From positions 1-49,981 of the forward strand of contig JAFMIA010000016.1 in the NCBI GenBank assembly GCA_017854255.1: a stretch of 49,981 nucleotides of DNA. Direction: 5' to 3'. Below are positions 34,323-44,345 of the stretch, one piece after another. Made by a program: the position numbers and the translations under genes. Each line of letters starts with the position of its first letter. Within the stretch, counting starts at the first letter, position 1. Source of the stretch: Pseudomonadales bacterium (GTDB taxonomy: Bacteria > Pseudomonadota > Gammaproteobacteria > Pseudomonadales > Azotimanducaceae). The notes beneath the pieces are model-generated. The model ran no database searches. It saw nothing but the letters and a program-made list of their open reading frames with translations, and was not told the origin of the DNA.

Positions 34323-35300
34323 CTAACTCTCGCCTCGTGGCATTGTGGCCCGCACCTTCGGGTCGAACCCACTGGCGACCCATTCACCTTGAGCACTGTT
34401 CCAGTGCGAAAAATAGCGTCGAAGCTTTGGGTCGGGATGCTCGATCAAACGCTGGGGAATCAGGTTCCAATCCGTCAGGGACGGACTGGGCGCTCGGATG
34501 TAACGCGACGTGGTGGGCAAACTACTGCTTAAAAACCCCCCTCTGGCGTGGTACTGGTGCCAGGTTCGGCGTCCTTCGCGCCCATTGCCATCAAGCCGGG
34601 TATGAAACAACGCGGTGTCGTAGAGGATGCAGGTGCCGGCAGGACCGCGGATGGGTTGCTCAACGTAATCCGCGCCCAACGCCTCAAAGGCCGCTCGAAG
34701 CGATTCAAACCGATGACTGCCTGGTACGACACAAAAGGCGGGACTGAGGTCGGTGACCGGCGTCAAATAGTGAATACTGCATAGGTAATCGCAGGGCAGG
34801 TAGGGCGCGCGCAAATGCCGATCCGGCAACACCGCATCGTGGTGAAAGTTCATCGTGCCCAGACCTGCGTCCGGCGGGGTTTCTCGAAAATTAAACTCGC
34901 TCCAGCGCACATGCTCAGTGCCGCCTAAGAGCGAGGCGATCAAAGAAAAACTGCCCGGATGCTGCAGGTACTGATCGAGTTCCGGGAAGTCGAGTAATGG
35001 CTGACTCAGAATTAAGCCTTGGTTTCGATGATGCGGTTTACGTTTTTCCCCTAAGCCCCATAAATCCGGACGTTGTCGCTGGCTGTCTTCAAAAAATTGA
35101 TTCAAAGCCTCAACTTCTTGAGCCTCAAGAGCGCCCTTAAGGACAACATAGCCCCATTGTTCGAAATGTTCAGCGGCGAGTCTAGATTGGGTGCTTAAAT
35201 CAAACTGAAGGGCAGCGTGAGGGCTCAACCGACCAAATCCCTGGGCCGCCAGGTCAGGGTCGCCGGCCTGATTTTGCTGTGGTGTCAACGAAATTGGCAT
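34323..35300 (-). CDS. Phytanoyl-CoA dioxygenase (PhyH) family protein
   Basis: A 325-residue Fe(II)/2-oxoglutarate oxygenase. The metal ligands lie in MNFHHDAVLP (His153, Asp155) and LFHTRLDGNGREGRRTWHQYH (distal His233, with Arg244 or Arg245 as the likely 2-oxoglutarate ligand). It is longer than the first PhyH protein and dissimilar outside the motifs. Substrate unknown; it converges on the methyltransferase gene, whose stop codon lies 52 bp away. Confidence 0.85.
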   Translation of the reverse strand: MPISLTPQQNQAGDPDLAAQGFGRLSPHAALQFDLSTQSRLAAEHFEQWGYVVLKGALEAQEVEALNQFFEDSQRQRPDLWGLGEKRKPHHRNQGLILSQPLLDFPELDQYLQHPGSFSLIASLLGGTEHVRWSEFNFRETPPDAGLGTMNFHHDAVLPDRHLRAPYLPCDYLCSIHYLTPVTDLSPAFCVVPGSHRFESLRAAFEALGADYVEQPIRGPAGTCILYDTALFHTRLDGNGREGRRTWHQYHARGGFLSSSLPTTSRYIRAPSPSLTDWNLIPQRLIEHPDPKLRRYFSHWNSAQGEWVASGFDPKVRATMPRGES

Positions 35301-35471
35301 GCTTAAATGTGGCTTGATTTAGGGGTCCCGTCAAGACCAAAAAAGTGCCGTGAATCAGGGGCGTATCTGTGGCTTGGACGATGAGCGAGAACAGACGTTT
35401 CATCTGGCGGCTTAACCAAAACAGCGCGCACTTTGGACTTTCAGCCTTGAATTCAAAATGTTAGGGAACAG

Positions 35472-37262
35472 ATGATTAAACAGTTTAGACATCTTTTATC
35501 GAGACAGGGCCTGCTGGTGCTCATCTTGATTGGCTTTGTGCCGGTCAGCTTTGGGGAAATTAGCCATGTGAGTGCGGGGAACAATTACACCTGCGTTATC
35601 GATGACGGCGCCGTTGCGTGTGGCGGTGAGAATACGGTGGGCCAGCTTGATGTCCCGCTACTCTCTGGCGCCCGTGCGCTCAGCGCCGGTGCGCGCGGTA
35701 CGGTGTGCGCGATCTCAGATGCGGGCTTAAGTTGCTGGGGACGGCAATCAGATGGTTTATTGGACATTCCAAAACTGGTAAACCCCGTGAAGGTCTCGGT
35801 TGGCAGTCGCCATGCTTGCGCCTTGGACGATGAAGGGGTGCGCTGTTGGGGCCTGAATGATTATGGCCAGCTGAACGTGCCAAAACTTGAAAGTGTTACG
35901 GCCCTTGCGGCGGGTGACGACTTTACCTGCGCCATCTCGGGTGGCCAGGTACAGTGTTGGGGCACTGATCATGATGGCACGCTTGATCCGCCGGCCTTTA
36001 AGGGCTTAGAGGTCTTGCGGGTTACTACCCATGCGTGCGCTGCGAGTCGAGATGGCATGGTTTGTTGGGGGCCGAACGACTTTGGCGAAAGTATTGCGCC
36101 GCCTTTTATGGAGATCTCGGATATTGGGGTTGGCGGTCTGCACAGCTGCGTTATCACCTCGGGCAAGGTGAAATGTTGGGGGTTTGGCAACCAAAATCAG
36201 TTGCTGGTGCCAGAGATAAAAAATCCCAGAATGCTGGCCTTAGGCAGTGGCCATAGCTGCGCCGTCGGTGACGAGGGTTTGGTCTGTTGGGGCCGCAAGC
36301 GCAGTTATTTGAACGCTGATGACGTGATGGCCTTTGTGGGCGGTGTTGCCGCGCCACCGAAACTCGAAACGGTGAGTTTGTATGATTATTTTAAACGGCC
36401 GCGCCCGGTAGTCATCGAGGAAAAAGGGCCGCTGGATTATGCGGACGATCTGCCGGTACTGCGCGCCGTCACCCAAAGCGGTGTTGTCATCAGTACGGGT
36501 AGTACCCACAGTTGTTATTTGAAAACAGGCGTTATTGAGTGCTTCGGTGATCGTGATGCGGGTCAGACAACCGTGCCGGCCTTGACGAATCCACGGCAAG
36601 TTAGCACAGGGTTCGATTTTAGTTGTGCAATTGCCGATGAAGGGGTGGTTTGCTGGGGTGATAATTCGCGAAATCAAGCCAATGCGCCCTTCACCATTAA
36701 TCCGATTCAAATCGCAACCGGTGGCCGACATGCTTGCTTGTTGGATGGCGCAACGGTTGATTGTTGGGGTTGGAACTTCAATGGTCAAACGGATGTACCA
36801 TCGACCTTACGTAACCCACGGCAGGTGACGGCAGGCCTCTATCACAGCTGTGCGCTGGATGATGACGGGGTGCATTGTTGGGGGTCGAATGCTTACGGTC
36901 AAACGGATGTGCCGGAGCTTGTGAATCCGAAATACCTCAGCAGTGGTTTGGGCAACCACAATTGTGTCGTCGACGATACGGGGGTTGTTTGTTGGGGCGA
37001 TGATGAGCACAGCCAAGCCCAGGCGCTGCCTTTGGTGCGACCGACTGATGTCAGCGTCGGCTATGAACACACTTGCGCGTTGGATGACTCAGGGGTTCAG
37101 TGCTGGGGCAAGAATTCCCAAGGCCAGTTGGATGTGCCTGTCTTGGACAATCCCAAGCAGGTGAGTGTCGGTGGCAATTATAGCTGCGCCGAAGATGCAA
37201 CCGGTTTGGTTTGCTGGGGGTATATGGGATTGGAAGCTGTGCAAGTGCCGGAAAATTTCTAA
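35472..37262 (+). CDS. Exported double RCC1-type beta-propeller protein, 14 repeats
   Basis: A 596-residue protein with a signal peptide ending near GFVPVSFG. The body is 14 repeats of about 37 residues with consensus VSxGxxHSCALDDxGVxCWGxNxxGQxxVPxLxNP, typical of RCC1/alpha-tubulin-suppressor-like propellers. Seven repeats come first, then a non-repeat linker of about 50 residues (VGGVAAPP to AVTQSG), then seven more. RCC1 propellers have seven blades, so two full propellers are predicted. Each repeat has exactly one C-x8-C pair, 28 Cys in all, suggesting one disulfide per blade in an oxidising compartment. AGGGA lies a few bases before the ATG. Function unknown; binding is likely. Confidence 0.88.
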   Translation: MIKQFRHLLSRQGLLVLILIGFVPVSFGEISHVSAGNNYTCVIDDGAVACGGENTVGQLDVPLLSGARALSAGARGTVCAISDAGLSCWGRQSDGLLDIPKLVNPVKVSVGSRHACALDDEGVRCWGLNDYGQLNVPKLESVTALAAGDDFTCAISGGQVQCWGTDHDGTLDPPAFKGLEVLRVTTHACAASRDGMVCWGPNDFGESIAPPFMEISDIGVGGLHSCVITSGKVKCWGFGNQNQLLVPEIKNPRMLALGSGHSCAVGDEGLVCWGRKRSYLNADDVMAFVGGVAAPPKLETVSLYDYFKRPRPVVIEEKGPLDYADDLPVLRAVTQSGVVISTGSTHSCYLKTGVIECFGDRDAGQTTVPALTNPRQVSTGFDFSCAIADEGVVCWGDNSRNQANAPFTINPIQIATGGRHACLLDGATVDCWGWNFNGQTDVPSTLRNPRQVTAGLYHSCALDDDGVHCWGSNAYGQTDVPELVNPKYLSSGLGNHNCVVDDTGVVCWGDDEHSQAQALPLVRPTDVSVGYEHTCALDDSGVQCWGKNSQGQLDVPVLDNPKQVSVGGNYSCAEDATGLVCWGYMGLEAVQVPENF

Positions 37263-37467
37263 TCCGCTAAAGGCGCGTTAGGCGGTTGTCTCGCCCGTAG
37301 AAACTTGAGGTGGCGCTTGTCGTCTCCGGGATGGCAGGCGCGGATGACGCGGCCGGCTTGCCATTCTTGACGCTGCCGCGTCGACAATAACCCAGCGCCT
37401 AGTAACGCCTGGCAGCTTGCGCTAAGCTCGGCGCGGTATCAAACCCTGAGCTTACAAAGAATCTTTT

Positions 37468-38247
37468 ATGTCTGATTTCAAAACCATTCGCCTGGAACGA
37501 CGGGCCCCACTGGGTTTGATCACCATTGATCGACCCGAGAAACACAATGCTATTTCCTTGCAGGTTCTTGACGAGCTGAATCGGGCTTTTGATCTGCTTG
37601 CGAGCGAGGATGCTATTCGGGTGATCAGCTTTTGGGGGGCAGGTGGCCGTGCTTTTGCTGCGGGATCAGATTTGAATGAAGTGGCGGACCGGGACTTAAA
37701 AAAAGGTATGGAGCCCATCGTACAAGGGCTTGCGGCGAAGCTTGAAGCGTCACCGAAAGTCACCATTGCCGCCATAGACGGTATTTGCATGGGGGGCGGC
37801 TTAGAGGTCGCCTTAGGCTGTGATCTTAGGGTTTGTTCGCCGAGCAGTCGCTTTGGAACGCCTGAAGGCAAGCTCGGTATTATCCCCGGTGGGGGTGCGA
37901 CCGCGCGATTGCCACGCCTCATTGGTAAAGGCTGGGCGTTGGAGATGTTGCTGATGGGCGAGCCCATTGGCGCCGAACGTGCGCGCCAAATAGGGCTGGT
38001 AACACGGGTTGTTGAATCGAGTGCGTTGAATGCAGAGGTTACTAAAATGGCTGATCATCTGGCGGGATTCGCCCCCTTTGTGCCACATTTTATGAAGGTG
38101 ATGGTCCAGCAGGGATTGGAAGGCAGCTCGGCGTCGGCCTTGGCGATGGAAAAGTTTGCTCAAAGCGCTTTATTGCAAACCCAAGACAAGCAAGAGGGTA
38201 TCGACGCGTTCTTAAGCAAACGGGCGCCAAATTTCAAAGGCCAATAG
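37468..38247 (+). CDS. Enoyl-CoA hydratase/isomerase family protein
   Basis: A 259-residue crotonase. The oxyanion-hole segments AFAAGSDL and GICMGGGLE are present. The two catalytic glutamates of hydratases are both kept: Glu113 (GGGLEVA) and Glu133 (GTPEGKLG), spaced 20 as in rat crotonase Glu144/Glu164, so hydration is more likely than isomerisation alone. It is convergent with the carboxylesterase gene. Role in fatty-acid beta-oxidation is inferred. Confidence 0.9.
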   Translation: MSDFKTIRLERRAPLGLITIDRPEKHNAISLQVLDELNRAFDLLASEDAIRVISFWGAGGRAFAAGSDLNEVADRDLKKGMEPIVQGLAAKLEASPKVTIAAIDGICMGGGLEVALGCDLRVCSPSSRFGTPEGKLGIIPGGGATARLPRLIGKGWALEMLLMGEPIGAERARQIGLVTRVVESSALNAEVTKMADHLAGFAPFVPHFMKVMVQQGLEGSSASALAMEKFAQSALLQTQDKQEGIDAFLSKRAPNFKGQ

Positions 38248-38258
38248 CCGGGATGAGG

Positions 38259-40094
38259 TTAAAATTGTTGGCGCTCAAGCAACTGCGTTACGGTTTGATA
38301 ATCCCGGTCTAAGCATTGTCCTGCTGCAAACGTCTGCCAGGCGGCGGGGTCGATGCCGTCGCCATTTCGATAGGTGAGTCCGTAAAGCGCTTGGCATCGC
38401 CCCATTAAATCAAAGCGCGGGTCTTGCTCGAGCTTGGCGAGCAGCCCGTTAAGCGTCAGCGCGGCGGTACTGCTAACAATCCCTTGGTCCTGATCGCTGT
38501 CTAGAACCAGGAAACGTTCGACATTGTCTGCTGCTTGCCAGACGGGCCAAGTGGGTTGCGGCGCTGGTAGTCCGAGGTTTGGGTTCCCAGTGTACGCAAA
38601 GGCGGCCCAGTAATTGCGCATTTGCTGGGATAATCGATCCGCCGACTCAGCGCCATCCCCAATCACAAACTTTGAGACCAAGGTTTGTTCCATGGCGGCT
38701 GGGAATAAAAATAGGAGTTCCATGGCGTGACCCGCGCCCAATAGATCGGCGTAGTTTAGGTCTTGAATGGTTGGTAATTCATCCCAATCAAAGCGGTAAG
38801 CGAATACGGTCTGCTCGCTTTGGGTCAGGCTGCGTGCGACGTCATCGGTTGCTCTAAGCTTCCAGAAATCACTGCCATATTCACTCATCGCCTCGTAATA
38901 ATTAGGGTTCTTAATCGTCAGTGGCATTCGATCGATGAAGGACCAAAGGCCATCGGGTTGACCCCATTCCACCAAATGCGGATCCATGGCATTAAACAGT
39001 TTTGTTTCGTCCCGATTGGTTCCCACCAGAACGGGAACCTTGGTGCGAGCGGGATCCTTGAGCGCGCCAACAATGCCATCAGAGCGGACTACGACCCCAT
39101 CCGGGAATACTCGGGTCATGCCCACTTTCCGAGGTTTAGCGGCTTGCTCGGCTTGCAGCAGATTCGCAGGCGTCTGCGCGCGCAGGTAGCCCGCTATTTC
39201 TGAGCTCGTCAGGTTGGCGAGATGCCGCTTTGCCGCGACCAAGTCTTCTGCAATGCCGTCGTTTATCAACAACTGATAGAGTATTTCTTGACTGCTTATC
39301 GTGCCCGAGACGCCATCGCTTGGATAATCGCTTTCGGCTTCGCTGAGGCTGGCGACGGACACAATCCCACTTTGGATGATGGCTTTTTGGAATAGCCCGT
39401 CCGCCAGCGGAGACGCGAGCAGGGCGGCGACATTATGGCCGCCTGCGGATTCGCCAAAAATTGTGACGTTGCTTGGGTCACCGCCAAACTCGGCAATATT
39501 GTCTTGCACAAAACGCAGCGCCGCAATGGTGTCGAGGGTGCCAAAATTACCAGAATCATCCATTGCGGTGGTGGGGCCCGCTCGCAGCGATGGATGGCGA
39601 AACCAGCCGAATGAGGCAAGTCGGTATGCAATGGTGACAACGATCACGGACTGCTCGCTAACGAGATGACTGGGGTTGTAGGTTGCAGCCGAACCCAGCG
39701 TGTTAGCGCCGCCGTGAATCCAAACCATGACCGGTAGGGCTTGATCAGAAGCCGTTTGCGTTGGCGCCCAGATATTAAGATACAGGCAGTCTTCGGCGCC
39801 GCTAAAGGCGTCATCGTTATCGCCTTGGAAAAAACCGCGTTGAAAACACGCTGGGGCATCCTCAAGTGCGGTGAGGGTTTGTGTCCAAGGTAAGGGCGCA
39901 ACGGGCGCGCGCCAGCGCAAGGCCCCGATCGGTGGTTGGGCGAAGGGAATGCCCCGCCAGACCGAAAGCGCGTCTTCTTGGGTACCAATGACCGGTCCAA
40001 AACGGGTTGTGCGCTGGGTTTCCTGATGGACCGTGGCATCACAGGCTGCAAGGGTGAGCAGCAGGAACGCGAGCGCTAAAATTCGTACTGCCAT
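38259..40094 (-). CDS. Carboxylesterase type B lipoprotein
   Basis: A 611-residue alpha/beta-hydrolase. The lipobox LAAC with Cys18 follows MAVRILALAFLLLT, so the enzyme should be lipid-anchored in the envelope. Oxyanion HGG (127-129), nucleophile in FGESAGG (Ser216), acid in NRDETKLF (Glu363) and base in GAGHAMEL (His456) are all present. The start at 40094 is set by the lipoprotein signal; an extension to 40238 adds 48 non-conserved residues overlapping the neighbouring gene's end. Broad ester hydrolysis is expected. Confidence 0.88.
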   Translation of the reverse strand: MAVRILALAFLLLTLAACDATVHQETQRTTRFGPVIGTQEDALSVWRGIPFAQPPIGALRWRAPVAPLPWTQTLTALEDAPACFQRGFFQGDNDDAFSGAEDCLYLNIWAPTQTASDQALPVMVWIHGGANTLGSAATYNPSHLVSEQSVIVVTIAYRLASFGWFRHPSLRAGPTTAMDDSGNFGTLDTIAALRFVQDNIAEFGGDPSNVTIFGESAGGHNVAALLASPLADGLFQKAIIQSGIVSVASLSEAESDYPSDGVSGTISSQEILYQLLINDGIAEDLVAAKRHLANLTSSEIAGYLRAQTPANLLQAEQAAKPRKVGMTRVFPDGVVVRSDGIVGALKDPARTKVPVLVGTNRDETKLFNAMDPHLVEWGQPDGLWSFIDRMPLTIKNPNYYEAMSEYGSDFWKLRATDDVARSLTQSEQTVFAYRFDWDELPTIQDLNYADLLGAGHAMELLFLFPAAMEQTLVSKFVIGDGAESADRLSQQMRNYWAAFAYTGNPNLGLPAPQPTWPVWQAADNVERFLVLDSDQDQGIVSSTAALTLNGLLAKLEQDPRFDLMGRCQALYGLTYRNGDGIDPAAWQTFAAGQCLDRDYQTVTQLLERQQF

Positions 40095-40200
40095 GATTTT
40101 CTCAAGCTTTGGGTAGACGACTCTTATAGGCTGTTGTTGCGCTAAGCGCAAATCATCCAACCTCAAAAGAGGCTCATCCCGATCGAGACGAATAAATGGC

Positions 40201-41103
40201 TTAATGCAAAGTTCCGTGAAATGGCGCAAAGACCTCATTAATGAGGCGGTCTAAGGTCTCGATGGGGTCATTGCCCAGATTAAAATCTGGAACGATGAAT
40301 TCATCGACGCCGAGGTCGCAGTAGGCGCCGATGGTATCTTGCAGCGCTTGAACGGAGCCGGCGATGCTCGCCTGGGTGTTGCCGCGCATTTTTTCAGCGA
40401 AGGCGTCATCGTCTGTCAAAAACACCAAAGCAACCGCGGTCCGCTTTAGCGTGCTTGGATCTCGTCCCAATCGCTCGCAGTGCGCATCCAATATGGCCAG
40501 TTTATGTTTTAAGGTGGCAACCGTACCCCAGACATTCCATTCGTCCGCATATTGAGCGGTGATCCTTAAGGTGACTTTCTCGCCGCCACCGCCGATCAGT
40601 AAGGGCAACCGGGCTTGCAAGGGTTTGGGTTCAAGGGGGGCATCGGTTAATTGATAGAACTGGCCTGAAAAACGGCTCGCTTTGTGCTCATAAAGTTGCT
40701 TGATCACCTGGCAGGCCTCTTCCAGCCGCGCTAGGCGTTCAGGGACATCAAAAAAGGGCAGGCCATATTTTAGATGTTCATTTTCCTGCCAACCGGCCCC
40801 CAGACCCAAAACCATTCGGCCGCCACAAATGTGATCGATCGTCGCTGCCATTTTTGCGAGCACAGCGGGGTGGCGGTAGGTATTGCCCGCGACCAATGAG
40901 CCAAACCGAATTCGCGGCACGCTCGCAGCGACGGCCGCAAGCGTTGTAAACGCCTCGGGCCAAGGCGCGCTGGTGTCTTCTGCGTTCGGCATAAAGTGAT
41001 CCGCCAACCAAAAGCCATCCCACCCGGTTTTCTCGACGTGATGTGCAAGGTCTAAAGTGGTGGCAAATGGATGGGTTGGCCTAGGCCAGAAGCTGAATTT
41101 CAT
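40201..41103 (-). CDS. Luciferase-like monooxygenase, LLM class F420-dependent-type
   Basis: A 300-residue TIM-barrel flavin or F420 enzyme of the TIGR03560-like group: MKFSFWPRPTHPF, GFWLADHFMP, RIRFGSLVAGNTYRHPAVLAKMAATID and RMVLGLGAGWQENEH are typical. Whether it uses FMN or F420 cannot be told from sequence alone; no F420 biosynthesis gene is in the window. It lies upstream of and on the same strand as the carboxylesterase gene, with about 106 bp between them. Confidence 0.85.
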   Translation of the reverse strand: MKFSFWPRPTHPFATTLDLAHHVEKTGWDGFWLADHFMPNAEDTSAPWPEAFTTLAAVAASVPRIRFGSLVAGNTYRHPAVLAKMAATIDHICGGRMVLGLGAGWQENEHLKYGLPFFDVPERLARLEEACQVIKQLYEHKASRFSGQFYQLTDAPLEPKPLQARLPLLIGGGGEKVTLRITAQYADEWNVWGTVATLKHKLAILDAHCERLGRDPSTLKRTAVALVFLTDDDAFAEKMRGNTQASIAGSVQALQDTIGAYCDLGVDEFIVPDFNLGNDPIETLDRLINEVFAPFHGTLH

Positions 41104-41358
41104 AATAGGGTCCTTGATGGTGGTCGCTTAACCGGGAATGCGCGGTCGTTGATAACGCTGGCTCGACATCTTACTGGCCTAGGAGCTTATCAAATGTCGC
41201 AGATCGTGTGTCGACTAAAGGTCTTGCGGGCAGGCTGATCTCAATAGGAGATGCCCCGCTTGATGCGCGGGCCATGCGCGGCGACAACCTAGCTCAGTCC
41301 TCGTAATTGCGAGTCGGACGACTTATGCTTTGAGCTGGCTCTAACCTGTTTCAATACT

Positions 41359-42945
41359 ATGAATGCTCAACAAAACCCGACGATTGCGGATTACTTCCTA
41401 GGGGCGGCGGCGCGTTGGCCTGAATCCGACTTTCTCGTCTTTCCAGATCACCGACACTCCTACGCTTCGATGAAAACCGCCATGCTATCGCGCGCAGCCA
41501 GTTTTAAAGCTTGCGGCATTGTCGCCGGCGATCATGTTGGCTTGCTGATGGCCAATTGTCCGGAGTACATCGAGTGCTTATTGGGCTTGCAGTGTTTGGG
41601 CGCCATCGCTGTGCCAATGAATGCGCGCTATAAGCCGGAGGAACTGGCCTATGTTGTGAGCAACGCCGAACTGAAACTCATCGTGACCCACGATTTGATC
41701 AGCGAGTACGCAGACTTCGGACGGCTTCTGCTCGAGGCGGCTGCGCTTTCAAAACCTGAGGCGCTTTCGGCAATGGTGATGTTGGGCGGGCAGCGCAATG
41801 GTTTTATGACTCAAGCTGACTTTGAAGCGGCGGCTGTTAACGTTGATCAATCGGCCCTGCTTGAAACCCTTGGCGCGGTTTCATCAGAGGATACGGCGAT
41901 TATGATGTATACCTCAGGCACCACCGCGCACCCAAAAGGCTGTCCGCTACATCATGATATGTTGGTTCAAAACGGCATCAATATGAATCAGAGCCGCTAT
42001 TTCTTGACCGATCAAGACCGGTTTTGGGCGCCGCTACCGATGTTCCATATGGCCTCGATCTTACCAATGCTGTGTTGTATTGATGCTGGAGCTGCCTTGT
42101 TATCGATGGTGCATATGGACGCGGGTGAAAGCCTTGCCATGTTGGAGGCTGAACGGGCAACGGTTGCATTTCCGTCCTTCCCGACCGTCACGGCGGCATT
42201 GATCGCACACCCAGATTTTGAGACTCGGGATCTCTCCTCGATCAAACGACTGAATAATGTCGCGCCACCGGACGTGCTTCGGCAGTTTCAAGCGGCTTTT
42301 CCTCAGTCTATCCAAACCGGTGCGTATGGCCTGACTGAAGCTGGGGGGGTTCTTGCGTTTAACCATCCTGATGAAACCCTTGAAAGTCGCGTGACCACCT
42401 GCGGTAAACCGATGCCGGGCTTGGAAGCGAAGATCATGCATCCGGAAACGCAGACGCCCTGCTTGCCGGGTGAGCGCGGCGAGATTTGGCTTCGGGGCTA
42501 CGCTATCTTCAAGGGCTATTACAAATCCCCTGAAAAGAACGAGGAAGCCTTTCAGGATGGCTGGTTCCGAACGGGCGATCTCTGCGTGATGCGGGCAAGC
42601 GGTGAGATCGAGTTCCACGGCAGAATCAAAGACATGTTGAAAGTGGGGGGCGAGAACGTCGCCGCGATCGAAATAGAATCCCTGATCTCAAAACATCCGA
42701 GCGTTAAAATGGCCCAAGTTATTGGGGTGGCGGATGACCGGTTGTCGGAAGTTGCGGCGGCCTACGTTGAGTGCCACGACGGGCAGCAGGTCACGCAGGA
42801 AGAGCTCATCGAATATTGTCAGGGCAAGATCGCGAGTTTTAAAATTCCGCGTCATGTTCGAGTCGTGCAGGATTGGCCCATGTCAGCCACCAAGGTCCAA
42901 AAGTTTGTGCTTCGGCAGTGGTTTGATGCTGAAGTTAGCGCTTAG
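41359..42945 (+). CDS. AMP-dependent acyl-CoA synthetase/ligase
   Basis: A 528-residue member of the ANL superfamily. The phosphate-binding loop is MYTSGTTAHPKG, motif A5 is GAYGLTEAGG, and the hinge region is FQDGWFRTGDL with GRIKDMLKVGGENVAAIEIE; the usual C-terminal catalytic Lys in the A10 region is probably the one in MSATKVQKFVLR. It should activate a carboxylic acid to its CoA thioester. The acid is not identified. It is convergent with the MFS gene, overlapping it by 11 bp. Confidence 0.9.
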   Translation: MNAQQNPTIADYFLGAAARWPESDFLVFPDHRHSYASMKTAMLSRAASFKACGIVAGDHVGLLMANCPEYIECLLGLQCLGAIAVPMNARYKPEELAYVVSNAELKLIVTHDLISEYADFGRLLLEAAALSKPEALSAMVMLGGQRNGFMTQADFEAAAVNVDQSALLETLGAVSSEDTAIMMYTSGTTAHPKGCPLHHDMLVQNGINMNQSRYFLTDQDRFWAPLPMFHMASILPMLCCIDAGAALLSMVHMDAGESLAMLEAERATVAFPSFPTVTAALIAHPDFETRDLSSIKRLNNVAPPDVLRQFQAAFPQSIQTGAYGLTEAGGVLAFNHPDETLESRVTTCGKPMPGLEAKIMHPETQTPCLPGERGEIWLRGYAIFKGYYKSPEKNEEAFQDGWFRTGDLCVMRASGEIEFHGRIKDMLKVGGENVAAIEIESLISKHPSVKMAQVIGVADDRLSEVAAAYVECHDGQQVTQEELIEYCQGKIASFKIPRHVRVVQDWPMSATKVQKFVLRQWFDAEVSA

Positions 42946-44170
42946 ATTGATCAATGCTTGGGTATCGCCCCAATAGTAAGACAAGAATGACCGAGCCCGT
43001 AAAAGCAACCGCGCCCAAGGCAAACCCAGTGCGATAACTCTGGGTGATCTCATAAAGCTCTGCAAAGAGGGCGGGGGCAATGCCGGATGCTGAGGCAAGC
43101 CCAGCATACAAAAAACCATAGATCTTGGCGTAATGTCTGGGGCCAAAGTAGGTCGCGGCCAGAAATGCCATCAAATCGAGTTCTGCACCTGCTGCGAAGC
43201 CCAATAAGATTGCCGCGATCTGAGCATTAACAAGGGTTAAATCCGACCAAAGCAATAAGCAGCCGACAATGGGCATCGAGATGGCGATGGCAGCAACCCC
43301 AGGCGCCCAGAAGCGATCCACGCAGAATCCGATGACCAAGCGGCCAACGATCACCGCAGTGCCAAATAAACTGATTGTTTGAGCTGCATCGACCGACGAA
43401 ATGCCGGTATCGGTGAGTGCGGGGATCATATTGGGTACCAGACCCGATTGCGCTATATAGACCAGAAAGATTGAAGCGAGCAGGACCCAAAATCGATAAC
43501 CTGAAACCGCCTCGGTCAGCGTTAAACCCCAATCCTCCTTCGGCGCTGTCACGTCGTCCGCTTGTGTGGTTTGACCGGGTTTGAAGTAGAAAAAAACGAG
43601 TGGCCAGGCGACAACCAGGGGCAGCAGGGCCAGCGTCATATAGCCCACCCGCCAGCCGTAATGGGTTAATACCCAAGCGATTGCCGGCGGCACCAGCACG
43701 GCGCAGAGTCCAGTGCCGCTGAGCACCAGCCCAAGCGCTAAACCGCGCTGGCGATGGAAGTTGGTGGTGACAGCGGTGGTCCAGGTGACCGGAATCGTGC
43801 CGGCGCCCAAAAGCGCCATCGCAGCATAGGCCGCATAAAACTGCCAAAGCTGCCCGGTTGCGAAGGCGGGTAGTAAAAAAGCCAGACTCAGGCCCGCAAG
43901 CCCAAAGAGCGCAACCATTCGGGCGCCGTGGCGATGAATGAGTAAACCGATGAGGGGGGATGTGAGCACCCCCATGCCGGTGCTGAACAAAAGCGATAAC
44001 TGAAACTCAGATCGAGACCATCCGAACTCTTGGGTAACCGGCACCACAAATAAGCCCATAGTATAAAACGGCAGCACAATCGAGCTGCAAATGACCCCGA
44101 CGCACGCGGCAATTAAGAGCAAAGGCTGGCGAGTGATTTCGTTCGAGGGAAAGTTTGACGAGACTGTCAT
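42935..44170 (-). CDS. MFS transporter, oxalate/formate-antiporter-like
   Basis: A 411-residue inner-membrane protein with about 12 hydrophobic helices. MFS signatures include LIHRHGARMVALFGLAGLSLAF between helices 2 and 3 and FNIL-like helix pairs around a central cytoplasmic loop (residues about 195-225). It resembles the monocarboxylate/organic anion-type MFS group. It is divergent from the PLP lyase across 175 bp and convergent with the acyl-CoA ligase. A role in uptake of the ligase substrate is plausible but unproven. Confidence 0.85.
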   Translation of the reverse strand: MTVSSNFPSNEITRQPLLLIAACVGVICSSIVLPFYTMGLFVVPVTQEFGWSRSEFQLSLLFSTGMGVLTSPLIGLLIHRHGARMVALFGLAGLSLAFLLPAFATGQLWQFYAAYAAMALLGAGTIPVTWTTAVTTNFHRQRGLALGLVLSGTGLCAVLVPPAIAWVLTHYGWRVGYMTLALLPLVVAWPLVFFYFKPGQTTQADDVTAPKEDWGLTLTEAVSGYRFWVLLASIFLVYIAQSGLVPNMIPALTDTGISSVDAAQTISLFGTAVIVGRLVIGFCVDRFWAPGVAAIAISMPIVGCLLLWSDLTLVNAQIAAILLGFAAGAELDLMAFLAATYFGPRHYAKIYGFLYAGLASASGIAPALFAELYEITQSYRTGFALGAVAFTGSVILVLLLGRYPSIDQSKR

Positions 44171-44345
44171 GCTGAGGCCCTTGTTGCTTTTCTAACACGC
44201 TAATCGATTCAGCGGCAGATTCCTAGCAGCCGTCATGGGGGGCCTGGATTTGAACGATCTGAGGGCTTGTTTTGGGGTAGCTGGTGCCCCCGCGTTCTGG
44301 CTATGATGTCGCAATCGACGATAACCAAGATTACGAGGCGACGCC

